From contig JASIEC010000020.1 in NCBI GenBank assembly GCA_030046135.1, positions 1 to 5,610 on the forward strand: 5,610 bases of DNA, written 5' to 3'. Both the position numbers and the translations under genes were made by a program. Under the pieces are notes generated by a model, which was not told the DNA's origin, ran no database searches, and worked only from the letters and a program-made list of their open reading frames with translations. Source of the DNA: Thermoplasmata archaeon. Its GTDB lineage: Archaea > Thermoplasmatota > Thermoplasmata > Lutacidiplasmatales > UBA184. This document shows positions 1 through 5,610 of the stretch, in pieces (positions within the stretch are counted from its first letter, which is position 1; every line of letters begins with the position of its first letter).

Positions 1-535
1 AGTCCTGGGTGATCGGGGGCGCCCCGGTCTTCGGCTTCGGGGTCCGGCGGCGCGCCGGCTTCTTCGCGCCCGCGTCGGCCTCCGGAGGCGAGGGTCCGGC
101 GCTCGTCTCGGACGCGCCGCTCGCGGCGGACTCCGGGGGCTCCGGGCCCTTCGCGGGAGTCGGCGGGGCGGGCATCGGCGGGGCCGCGGCCGGCGCGGAG
201 GGGGCCGATGCCGCGCCGGGTCCCGGGGGGGCGACCGGCGCCGGGGCGAGAGGAGCCGCGGGACTGGTCGGCGGCGCGCCCGGCTTGGGGGCGGCCGGAG
301 CGGGCCGCGGAGGGATCGGCACGAACTCGCCCGGCTTCCACGTGTGCGGTTGACGGAGGATCGTCGGGTCCTTGAGGAACAGATCCGCGTGCCCGCACCC
401 CCGGCAGACCCGCGTCCCGAGCGAGAGCTCTCCTCCGGCCCGGAGGGAGAGGTTCCCCCGCCCGATCGTGCCCGTTCGCAGATTGTTGACCCAGACGAAC
501 TCCGCTCCGCCGCAGTTGGAGCACACGGGAGACAC
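1..535 (-). CDS. Zinc-ribbon protein with Pro/Ala-rich basic tail (3' end outside window)
   Basis: This reading frame is open from a stop codon at 545-547 to the left edge and gives 178 visible residues with no stop, so the gene is 3'-truncated by the window. The N-terminus has two CxxC knuckles, C5/C8 (CSNC) and C44/C47 (CRGC), which is a zinc-ribbon pattern. Between them lies a compact segment, and WKPGEF follows at 66-71. From about residue 73 the chain becomes Pro/Ala-rich and low-complexity, then Glu/Ser-rich, then basic (KKPARRR at 158-164). I chose the GTG at 533-535 because GGTGA (545-541) sits 5 nt upstream of it; other in-frame GTGs lie at 542-544 and 524-526. A TATA-like CTTTATC lies about 39 nt upstream. 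The ribbon suggests nucleic-acid or protein binding, and the tail could be a flexible nucleic-acid-binding linker; both are inference. I do not recognise a named family. It is divergent from the stress-protein gene. Confidence 0.75.
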   Translation of the reverse strand, partial: MSPVCSNCGGAEFVWVNNLRTGTIGRGNLSLRAGGELSLGTRVCRGCGHADLFLKDPTILRQPHTWKPGEFVPIPPRPAPAAPKPGAPPTSPAAPLAPAPVAPPGPGAASAPSAPAAAPPMPAPPTPAKGPEPPESAASGASETSAGPSPPEADAGAKKPARRRTPKPKTGAPPITQD

Positions 536-540
536 CGATG

Positions 541-545
541 TCACC
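541..545 (-). promoter_or_regulatory. Shine-Dalgarno GGTGA for the zinc-ribbon gene
   Basis: Read on the minus strand, GGTGA matches part of the GGAGGTGAT complement of the 16S 3' end. It is followed by 5 nt and then the GTG at 535-533. This spacing decides between three closely spaced in-frame GTG starts. Confidence 0.5.
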
Positions 546-570
546 TACGCCGGGTAGAAACGGGCCACGG

Positions 571-577
571 GATAAAG
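571..577. promoter_or_regulatory. TATA-like element in the divergent region
   Basis: GATAAAG on the plus strand, CTTTATC on the minus strand, is the most AT-rich run in the 116-bp gap between the two divergent genes. On the minus strand its centre is about 39 nt from the chosen GTG, which predicts a leader of roughly 13 nt holding the GGTGA site. For the plus-strand gene at 652 it would give a leader of about 50 nt. No better TATA candidate is visible for that gene. The match to the archaeal consensus is partial. Confidence 0.4.
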
Positions 578-591
578 CCCCCGAGGGAGTT

Positions 592-603
592 CGGCCCGGG
601 CCG
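592..603. repeat. 12-bp perfect palindrome CGGCCCGGGCCG
   Basis: The palindrome is perfect over 12 bp. One mismatch outward (591/604) is followed by one further complementary pair (590/605). It lies in the gap between the divergent zinc-ribbon and stress-protein genes, about 50 bp before the latter's start and just beyond the TATA-like element. It could be a dimeric regulator site, but such GC-only palindromes also arise by chance in DNA this GC-rich. Confidence 0.3.
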
Positions 604-636
604 GAACCCCCTTGTAGCCTCGGCGAGGTCCCCTCC

Positions 637-642
637 GGGAGG
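637..642 (+). promoter_or_regulatory. Shine-Dalgarno GGGAGG for the universal stress protein
   Basis: GGGAGG stands 9 nt before the ATG at 652. It fixes that start over the in-frame ATG at 538, which would add 38 residues that look unlike the family. The site overlaps a tiny inverted repeat (CCTC 632-635 with GAGG 639-642) that could at most form a weak hairpin. Confidence 0.7.
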
Positions 643-651
643 CGGGCTGGG

Positions 652-1107
652 ATGTTCGGATCGATCACGGTCGCGATCGACGGCTCCGAGACCGCGGCGG
701 AGGCGCTCTCGGTCGCAATCGGGCTCGCGCGCGAGCACGGGAGCGAGCTCACGATCGTCGCCGTGGCCCCGTTCGCCCCCGTGTTCGTGACACCGAACGA
801 GCCGTTTGTCGCCCCCGCGATCCCGGCGAGCCCCGCGCCGAAGTACCGGGAGCTCGTGGATGCCGCGGTTCGGGACGCTCGAGCGCAGGGGGTCGAGAAG
901 GTGAGCGGGGTCTCGTCCGAGGGGGTGGTGGTCGACGAGATCCTCGCCCAGATCACGAACCACCCGACGGAGCTCCTCGTCGTCGGCTCCCGTGGGCTCT
1001 CCTCCGCCCAGAGATTCCTGATGGGAAGCGTCTCGACGGCGCTCGTGACCCGGGCACCGTGCCCGGTCCTCGTGATCCGCCCGCGGCCTACGAAGCCGGC
1101 GGGGTGA
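652..1107 (+). CDS. Universal stress protein, UspA family, ATP-binding type
   Basis: This 151-residue cytoplasmic protein is the normal length for a single Usp domain. The fold begins with ITVAIDGSE, in which D10 is the conserved acidic residue of the nucleotide pocket. The ATP-binding signature G-2x-G-9x-G-S is exact: G112, G115, G125 and S126 (GSRGLSSAQRFLMGS). It is followed by the family's CPVLVIRP end strand at 137-144. This points to the ATP-binding subclass, which in the family usually forms dimers and is linked to stress survival; the specific signal is unknown. A Pro-rich loop at about 40-63 fills the variable region after the second strand. The start is set by a Shine-Dalgarno site 9 nt upstream. 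The last 20 bp overlap the 3' end of the convergent L10e gene. Confidence 0.93.
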   Translation: MFGSITVAIDGSETAAEALSVAIGLAREHGSELTIVAVAPFAPVFVTPNEPFVAPAIPASPAPKYRELVDAAVRDARAQGVEKVSGVSSEGVVVDEILAQITNHPTELLVVGSRGLSSAQRFLMGSVSTALVTRAPCPVLVIRPRPTKPAG

Positions 1108-1594
1108 CGAGCAGCCGGGTCGGGACCGGCAGCTTGTGGGAGGCCTTCTTCAGGGCCTCCTTCGCGACCTCGAGGTGCGCCTCGGTCGTGTACACCGTGA
1201 GGAGCTCCGAGCCGATCGACGCGCGGACGGCGTGGCCCACGGCCTTGCCGAACGCCCGGCGCATCCCGTCCGAGATACGGTCCGCGCCCGCCCCCATCGC
1301 CATCTTGTGCTCTCGCAGGATCTGGTGCGGGTAGCGGCGGACCTTGAGGTGGAACTCGTTCGGCGCGCCCCGCTCGAGGATCCGGACGGCCTTGATCCGG
1401 GCCGCCTCCAGCGCGATGTCGCGGACCTGAGCGGCCTCCTCGCCCGTCAACGTGAGGCTCCAGGGAAACTCGGCGGTGAGGTTCCCGGTGTCGAACTGGG
1501 TGATGCGGCAGGTGGGAACGCCGCCCATGTACTCACGCCGGGTGTACACCTGGCCCTCGATCTTCCGGTACATCCGGGCCGGCTTGCGGGTCAT
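1088..1594 (-). CDS. rpl10e: 50S ribosomal protein L10e (archaeal uL16)
   Basis: This 168-residue protein is the large-subunit protein that sits near the peptidyl-transferase centre and the tRNA elbow in archaea and eukaryotes, the counterpart of bacterial L16. Landmarks are the N-terminal RKPARMYR, YTRREYMGG at 17-25, FDTGN at 34-38, ALEAARIKAVR at 61-71, RRYPHQILREHKMAMGAGADR at 86-106, GMRRAFGKAVG at 110-120, and KEALKKASHKLPVPT near the C-terminus. Length and motif order are those of the family. The ATG overlaps the TGA of the upstream pantoate kinase as ATGA, so translation is probably coupled. No separate promoter is visible. The stop codon lies inside the 3' end of the convergent stress-protein gene. 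Confidence 0.97.
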   Translation of the reverse strand: MTRKPARMYRKIEGQVYTRREYMGGVPTCRITQFDTGNLTAEFPWSLTLTGEEAAQVRDIALEAARIKAVRILERGAPNEFHLKVRRYPHQILREHKMAMGAGADRISDGMRRAFGKAVGHAVRASIGSELLTVYTTEAHLEVAKEALKKASHKLPVPTRLLVTPPAS

Positions 1595-2592
1595 GGGGCG
1601 CGGGCGAGACCCCCCTCCCTTCTAAACAGTTTCTCCCCGAGAGGACGCCGGCGAGCCCACCACCGCCGACCCGGGGCCGGGCGGGAAGGGTCGTGCGGGC
1701 CGAGGAGGCGGGCGCCGCGCGCGGCCGTGAACAGCGTCAGGAAGGGAACTCCCGACGCGCGCAGCCACTCCGTGCCGCGGCGCCATCCCCGCTCGCTCGT
1801 CGCCAGCGTGAAGAAGCTCTCCCCGAACATCGCCTGGGCCGCGGGGAGCCCGCGCCGTCGGAGCTCGTGGAGCGCCGAGCGCAGGGCGGGGGAGGCGAAG
1901 CGAACGCGATCGGTGAATCGTTGGCTCACCGTCGAGAACTCCTCGACGGAGAGCCGTCCGCTTGCTGGGACGAGCCCGGCGGCGGCCCGACGGATCCGAG
2001 CCAGCCGCCGGGGATCTCCGAGGATCCCCGGCGTGGCGAGCGCAGGACCGACCACGCCGATCACGAGTCGGACCCGGCCCCGTCGGTGCACGACCTCTCC
2101 GAACGGTGGGACCCCGGCGCGCCGTCTCACCTCGAGGCCGCCGCCGAAGATCGCCGCGACGCCGCCGAGACCGCCGCCTCCGAAGAGGTCGGCGAGGTGG
2201 GCGGTCTCGATCGCCCTCCGCTCGCTCCGGCCGAGGACGCTCGCCGAGGCGAGCGCGGTGGCGACGGCGCCGGCGGCGCTCGTGCCGAACCCCTCGCCGA
2301 CCGGGAGGTCGTGGGCGAGCTCGACGCGCAGGGTCCCGACGGACGCACCGAGGAGCCGGCGCGCGACGTCCTCCGAGATCGAGAGCGGGTGCGAGAGATC
2401 GCTCCGCACCTCGAGCCGGGGCCGTCGCCCGGGGGTCCACGTCGCCGACGCGGTTACGCCTCGGTCGAGGACGAGTCCCGCCCCTCGAGAGCCCCGCGCC
2501 CGCGGGTCGCGGGCGTCCGTGTCGGGGAGGAAGACGCCCGTGACGTGGCCGGGGGCGAACGCTCGTGCGCGCCGGGTTCCGGCTCCGGGCAC
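1591..2592 (-). CDS. Pantoate kinase, archaeal GHMP-family (CoA biosynthesis)
   Basis: This 333-residue member of the archaeal pantoate kinase group phosphorylates pantoate to 4-phosphopantoate with ATP. That is the first of two archaeal steps (PoK, then phosphopantothenate synthetase) replacing bacterial PanC/PanK. Visible marks are AFAPGHVTGVF at 11-21, GSRGAGLVLDRGV at 34-46, and the glycine-rich GHMP phosphate-binding loop LPVGEGFGTSAAGA at 96-109. A second Gly-rich segment, GGGGLGGVAAIFGGG, follows at 138-152. From memory, relatives usually have Asp in GLGDV where this has G144. The tail from about residue 298 is Arg/Pro-rich (RRWWARRRPLG) and longer than I expect. The GTG at 2592 is the first possible start after an in-frame TAA and sits just ahead of the first conserved motif. 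No clear Shine-Dalgarno is seen. It overlaps rpl10e by 4 nt. Confidence 0.85.
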   Translation of the reverse strand: MPGAGTRRARAFAPGHVTGVFLPDTDARDPRARGSRGAGLVLDRGVTASATWTPGRRPRLEVRSDLSHPLSISEDVARRLLGASVGTLRVELAHDLPVGEGFGTSAAGAVATALASASVLGRSERRAIETAHLADLFGGGGLGGVAAIFGGGLEVRRRAGVPPFGEVVHRRGRVRLVIGVVGPALATPGILGDPRRLARIRRAAAGLVPASGRLSVEEFSTVSQRFTDRVRFASPALRSALHELRRRGLPAAQAMFGESFFTLATSERGWRRGTEWLRASGVPFLTLFTAARGARLLGPHDPSRPAPGRRWWARRRPLGEKLFRREGGLARAP

Positions 2593-2624
2593 CGTCGGCC
2601 CCGGGGGTCCGCGGACGTTTAGTA

Positions 2625-2632
2625 CTTATAAG
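2625..2632. promoter_or_regulatory. Palindromic TATA box CTTATAAG
   Basis: This perfect 8-bp self-complementary TATA element sits in the divergent gap and could position TBP in either orientation. It also contains the in-frame TAA that bounds the pantoate kinase reading frame upstream. Placement relative to both start codons fits archaeal promoters. Confidence 0.65.
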
Positions 2633-2640
2633 CGGCCTCG

Positions 2641-2649
2641 CCTAGTAGG
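2641..2649. repeat. Short palindrome CCTAGTAGG near the predicted PAN transcription start
   Basis: CCTA-G-TAGG is a perfect inverted repeat with a one-base centre. It lies between the TATA box and the predicted PAN transcription start, a place where archaeal repressors often bind. At this length, chance is a fair alternative. Confidence 0.25.
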
Positions 2650-2664
2650 GTGGGCGTCGGGCGT

Positions 2665-2670
2665 GGGAGG
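2665..2670 (+). promoter_or_regulatory. Possible Shine-Dalgarno GGGAGG for PAN, long spacing
   Basis: GGGAGG lies 15 nt before the PAN ATG at 2686, longer than the usual 5-10 nt. The only upstream alternative start, a GTG at 2650, lies near or upstream of the predicted transcription start and would add 12 residues with no family resemblance. The ATG is therefore kept. Confidence 0.35.
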
Positions 2671-2685
2671 ATCCGCGGACCGTCG

Positions 2686-3894
2686 ATGAGCGACTCGGAG
2701 GCCCCCGCCTCACCGACCCACGAGACGTTCGACCGGGTCAACTTCCTCGAGCTGCGGAACACCCAGCTCGCCGAGGCGATCAAGCGCGTCGAGAGCGAAC
2801 GCCACTACATGGAGGCGGAGATCCTCCGCCTGCAGCGCGAGGTGAAGCGGCTCAAGACCGAGCTCGACCGCCTGCGCTATCCCCCGCTCATCGTCGGGAG
2901 CGTGCGGGACGTGCTCACCGACGGGCGCGTCGTCGTGAAGTCGTCGACGGGCCCCGATTTCGTCGTCAACGCTGCCGAGACGGTGGAGCACGGGAAGATC
3001 ACCGTCGGGAGCCGCGTGGCGCTCAACAAGCAGACCCTCGCCGTGATGGGCGTTCTCCCGGCCTCGCTCGACCCGCTCGTGACCGCGAGCGAGATCGTCG
3101 ACAAGCCGACCGTCACCTACCAGGACATCGGGGGGCTCACCGACCAGATCCGCGAGATCCGCGAGGCGGTCGAGTACCCGCTCCTGCGCGCGGAGCTGTA
3201 CAAGAAGGTCGGGGTCGATCCGCCGAAGGGGGTCCTCCTCATCGGCTCCCCGGGCACGGGCAAGACCCTCATCGCGAAGGCGGTCGCGCACCACACGAAC
3301 GCGACGTTCGTCCGCCTCGTGGGGAGCGAGCTCGTCCAGAAGTACATCGGCGAGGGGGCCCGGCTCGTCCGCGAGCTGTTCCAGCTCGCCCGGGAGAAGT
3401 CCCCGACGATCATCTTCATCGACGAAGTGGACTCGATCGGCGCGAAGCGTCTCGAGGTCGCGACGAGCGGCGACCGCGAGGTCCAGCGGACGCTGATGCA
3501 GCTCCTCGCCGAGATGGATGGGTTCGAGCCGCTGTCGAACGTGAAGATCATCGCGGCGACGAACCGGCCCGACATCCTGGACGACGCGCTCCTCCGGCCC
3601 GGCCGGTTCGACCGGATCATCGAGGTCCCGGTCCCCTCGTTCGGGGGACGGGTGGAGATCCTCAAGATCCACACCCGGGGGATGGCCCTCCGCGAGCCGA
3701 TCGACTTCGACAGCCTCGCCTCCCGCTGCGGGGAGGCGACCGGCGCCGACATCCGGGCGATCTGCACCGAGGCCGGGATGTGGGCGATCCGCGAGGAGCG
3801 AGAGAGCGTCACCATGGCGGACTTCGAGCGCGCGATCGAGAAGGTCGTGGGCGAGGAAGAACTCCGGAAGGAGTCCGTCACGATGTTCGCCTAA
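2686..3894 (+). CDS. pan: Proteasome-activating nucleotidase (PAN), AAA+ ATPase
   Basis: This 402-residue cytoplasmic homologue of the Rpt1-6 ATPases forms a hexameric ring that unfolds proteins and threads them into the 20S proteasome. Domains in order: an N-terminal coiled coil (about 15-65), an OB domain (about 66-125) opening with PPLIVGSVRDVL, the family linker ending in DIGGL at 147-151, and the AAA+ module. Visible motifs are Walker A GSPGTGKT (187-194), pore loop YIG (220-222), Walker B IIFIDE (242-247), sensor-1 N293, and arginine fingers R304 and R307 in LLRPGRFDR. The helical subdomain contains TGADI at 352-356. Walker A has Ser where most relatives have Pro (GPPGTGKT); the nucleotide-binding Lys and Thr are intact. 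The C-terminus is M-F-A, an HbYX-like docking tail with Phe for Tyr. Its promoter is shared with the divergent kinase. Confidence 0.96.
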   Translation: MSDSEAPASPTHETFDRVNFLELRNTQLAEAIKRVESERHYMEAEILRLQREVKRLKTELDRLRYPPLIVGSVRDVLTDGRVVVKSSTGPDFVVNAAETVEHGKITVGSRVALNKQTLAVMGVLPASLDPLVTASEIVDKPTVTYQDIGGLTDQIREIREAVEYPLLRAELYKKVGVDPPKGVLLIGSPGTGKTLIAKAVAHHTNATFVRLVGSELVQKYIGEGARLVRELFQLAREKSPTIIFIDEVDSIGAKRLEVATSGDREVQRTLMQLLAEMDGFEPLSNVKIIAATNRPDILDDALLRPGRFDRIIEVPVPSFGGRVEILKIHTRGMALREPIDFDSLASRCGEATGADIRAICTEAGMWAIREERESVTMADFERAIEKVVGEEELRKESVTMFA

Positions 3895-3901
3895 GGCGAT
3901 T

Positions 3902-3925
3902 CCCCTCCCTGGCCCGCGAGGGGCC
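3902..3925. terminator. Possible bidirectional hairpin between convergent genes
   Basis: The 38-bp spacer between the PAN stop and the stop of the opposite gene holds two overlapping inverted repeats. These are CCCCTC (3902-3907) with GAGGGG (3918-3923), and GGCCC (3911-3915) with GGGCC (3921-3925); only one can form at a time. No T-run follows on either strand, and archaeal termination mostly relies on T-runs, so the terminator call is weak. Confidence 0.25.
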
Positions 3926-3932
3926 GACGGGG

Positions 3933-4880
3933 TCACGCGGGGGCCAGCGACGCGATCGCGACCCGCCCCACGATCCTGGGCCCGCTCGTCGCGGAGAGGT
4001 CGAAGACGTACGCCGAGGTGCCGGTCCTCGCCGCCACCGGCCGGTCGGGGAGCAGCCCGATCGTTCCGCCGTCGAGCGTGTCCACCCCGGCGGGCACGAC
4101 CTGGAGACCCACCGCGAGGTGGAGCTGGGAGCCCGCACCCGCGTCCCCGCGGTAGTACCGGCACCGCGTGAGCGTCCCCTCGATCCGACGGGCCGCGACA
4201 AAGCTCCCCTCGGGGGCGAGCACCTGCCCGCGCTCGATCTCGTCGACGTCGACGCCCTTCAGCGCGACCCCGACCCTCTCCCCGCACGTCGCCTCGGGAC
4301 GGTCGATGTCGTGCACCTGGATCGAGCGGACCTCGACGGTCTTCGGCCCCGGCCAGAGCCGGAGCTTGTCGTGGGCTCGGAGGGTGCCCCGGCGTACGAG
4401 GCCGAGCGCGACGGGGCCGACCCCTTTCACGGGGAACGCATGGTCGATCGGGACCTCCACGGGACCGTCGACGACCCGGGCGTCGAGCCCGTCCAGGAGC
4501 GCGCGGAGCTTGAGGGGGTCGAGCGGGAGGCGCGGGGCGGTCTCGAGGCGCGTTCCCTTGAGAACCCTCGCGACGTCCCCCTCCCCGACCGCGGGCCCGA
4601 CGACGACCGTCGCCGGGACGTCCGTGAGGTCGACGACGGCGATCGCCTCGGCGATGGCACGGGTCAGCTCAGGCACGACGACGAGCGCCGCGTCCGCCAT
4701 CGCGAGGGCGACCGCGAGCGGGGCGACCTTCTCAGGGAATTGGGTCGGCTCGACGAGGGTGACCGCCCTCTCCCCGTGAACGTCGTGGTAGAGCGTGAGG
4801 TCCGAGACCGTCCCCTTCTTGCCGAGCTCCCCGCCGACCGAGGGGGAGCCGACGACCGCGACCGTGAGCGCCGAGCCCAT
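3933..4880 (-). CDS. EF-Tu/SelB-like protein with degenerate GTPase domain
   Basis: This 315-residue protein has translation-factor architecture. The N-terminal half (1-140) resembles an EF-Tu G domain but lacks its motifs. There is no GxxxxGK[ST] P-loop (the start reads VAVVGSPSVGGELGKKG), VEPTQFP at 43-49 stands where DxPGH should be, and no NKxD is seen. Domain II is well kept: VPIDHAFPVKGVGPVALG at 143-160, GTLRAHDKLRLWP at 165-177, and RSIQVHD at 185-191. It continues with CGERVGVALKGVDVDEIERGQVL at 199-221. A domain III-like barrel follows from about 228. The pattern recalls uncharacterised archaeal EF-1-alpha/SelB-related proteins that appear to have lost GTP hydrolysis. It probably binds RNA or the ribosome rather than acting as a canonical elongation factor; this is inference. 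Its ATG follows the clpB stop by 2 bp, so the two are probably co-transcribed. Confidence 0.8.
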   Translation of the reverse strand: MGSALTVAVVGSPSVGGELGKKGTVSDLTLYHDVHGERAVTLVEPTQFPEKVAPLAVALAMADAALVVVPELTRAIAEAIAVVDLTDVPATVVVGPAVGEGDVARVLKGTRLETAPRLPLDPLKLRALLDGLDARVVDGPVEVPIDHAFPVKGVGPVALGLVRRGTLRAHDKLRLWPGPKTVEVRSIQVHDIDRPEATCGERVGVALKGVDVDEIERGQVLAPEGSFVAARRIEGTLTRCRYYRGDAGAGSQLHLAVGLQVVPAGVDTLDGGTIGLLPDRPVAARTGTSAYVFDLSATSGPRIVGRVAIASLAPA

Positions 4881-4882
4881 CC

Positions 4883-5610
<728 letters not shown>

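Larger units (their letters stand above)
2593..2685. promoter_or_regulatory. Divergent promoter region between pantoate kinase and PAN
   Basis: This 93-bp gap is the only clearly AT-rich spot nearby. The TATA box CTTATAAG at 2625-2632 is its own reverse complement. Its centre is about 36 nt from the pantoate kinase GTG and 57 nt from the PAN ATG. With archaeal TATA-to-start spacing of about 26 nt, predicted transcription starts are near 2602 (minus) and 2655 (plus), which gives a very short leader for the kinase and about 30 nt for PAN. No strong purine-rich BRE is evident on either side, so direction cannot be decided by eye. A second short palindrome lies at 2641-2649. Confidence 0.65.

Noticed and set aside
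9..353. Plus-strand frame of 114 residues, almost entirely Gly/Ala
   Set aside because: It lies antisense to the zinc-ribbon gene, has no domain or good ribosome site, and its composition is what the complement of Pro/Ala-rich coding DNA gives.
632..642. CCTCC-G-GGAGG inverted repeat overlapping the stress-protein Shine-Dalgarno, as a translational switch
   Set aside because: Only a 4-bp stem with a 3-nt loop could form, too weak to support an RNA-switch claim.
538..651. 38-residue N-terminal extension of the universal stress protein from ATG 538
   Set aside because: The extra residues do not resemble the family, and the ATG at 652 has a GGGAGG 9 nt upstream and begins the conserved first strand.
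548..651. Possible small RNA or riboswitch in the divergent gap
   Set aside because: Apart from GC-only palindromes there is no extended pairing or recognisable RNA consensus.
1622..2440. Minus-strand 272-codon frame inside pantoate kinase
   Set aside because: It is an alternative frame of the kinase gene with Arg/Pro-rich sequence and no recognisable motif; the GHMP motifs are all in the 333-residue frame.
1136..2689. Plus-strand open frame of 517 codons
   Set aside because: It is antisense to L10e and pantoate kinase, is Arg/Pro-rich without motifs, and crosses the promoter region. Long spurious frames are expected at this GC content.
2710..4287. Minus-strand 525-codon frame opposite PAN
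   Set aside because: It is complementary to the strongly conserved PAN gene, very Arg/Asp/Leu-rich and motif-free, so it is an antisense shadow.

Overview
The window is a very GC-rich, gene-dense stretch of an archaeal chromosome. The archaeal assignment rests on a ribosomal protein L10e (archaeal uL16 type), a proteasome-activating nucleotidase (PAN), an archaeal-type pantoate kinase and TATA-like promoter elements. Codons almost always end in G or C. The phylum cannot be fixed from this sequence; a GC-rich euryarchaeal or Thermoplasmatota-like lineage is a plausible guess. The proteins are not unusually acidic, so a haloarchaeon is less likely.

Layout from left to right. (1) 1-535, minus: a zinc-ribbon protein with a long Pro/Ala-rich, finally basic tail. 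Its 3' end lies outside the window, so it has no stop here and is easily missed. (2) 536-651: a divergent promoter region with one AT-rich TATA-like element and a 12-bp palindrome. (3) 652-1107, plus: a single-domain universal stress protein with an intact ATP-binding motif. Its 3' end overlaps the convergent L10e gene by 20 bp. (4) 2592 down to 1088, minus: a two-gene unit, pantoate kinase then ribosomal protein L10e, joined by an ATGA stop/start overlap. (5) 2593-2685: a divergent promoter with a perfectly palindromic TATA box, CTTATAAG. (6) 2686-3894, plus: PAN, the hexameric unfoldase that feeds the archaeal 20S proteasome. (7) 3895-3932: a short convergent spacer with a small inverted repeat. 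(8) 5610 down to 3933, minus: the C-terminal part of a ClpB disaggregase, whose 5' end lies beyond the right edge. It is followed after 2 bp by an EF-Tu/SelB-like protein whose GTPase motifs are eroded.

The genes share a theme of protein synthesis and quality control. L10e belongs to the ribosome, and the EF-Tu-like protein is of translation-factor ancestry. ClpB rescues aggregates, PAN unfolds substrates for degradation, and the UspA-type protein is a stress marker. Pantoate kinase supplies CoA biosynthesis and is tied to L10e by operon structure. I see no mobile element, CRISPR array, tRNA or rRNA. The least understood items are the zinc-ribbon/Pro-Ala tail protein and the degenerate translation-factor homologue downstream of clpB.
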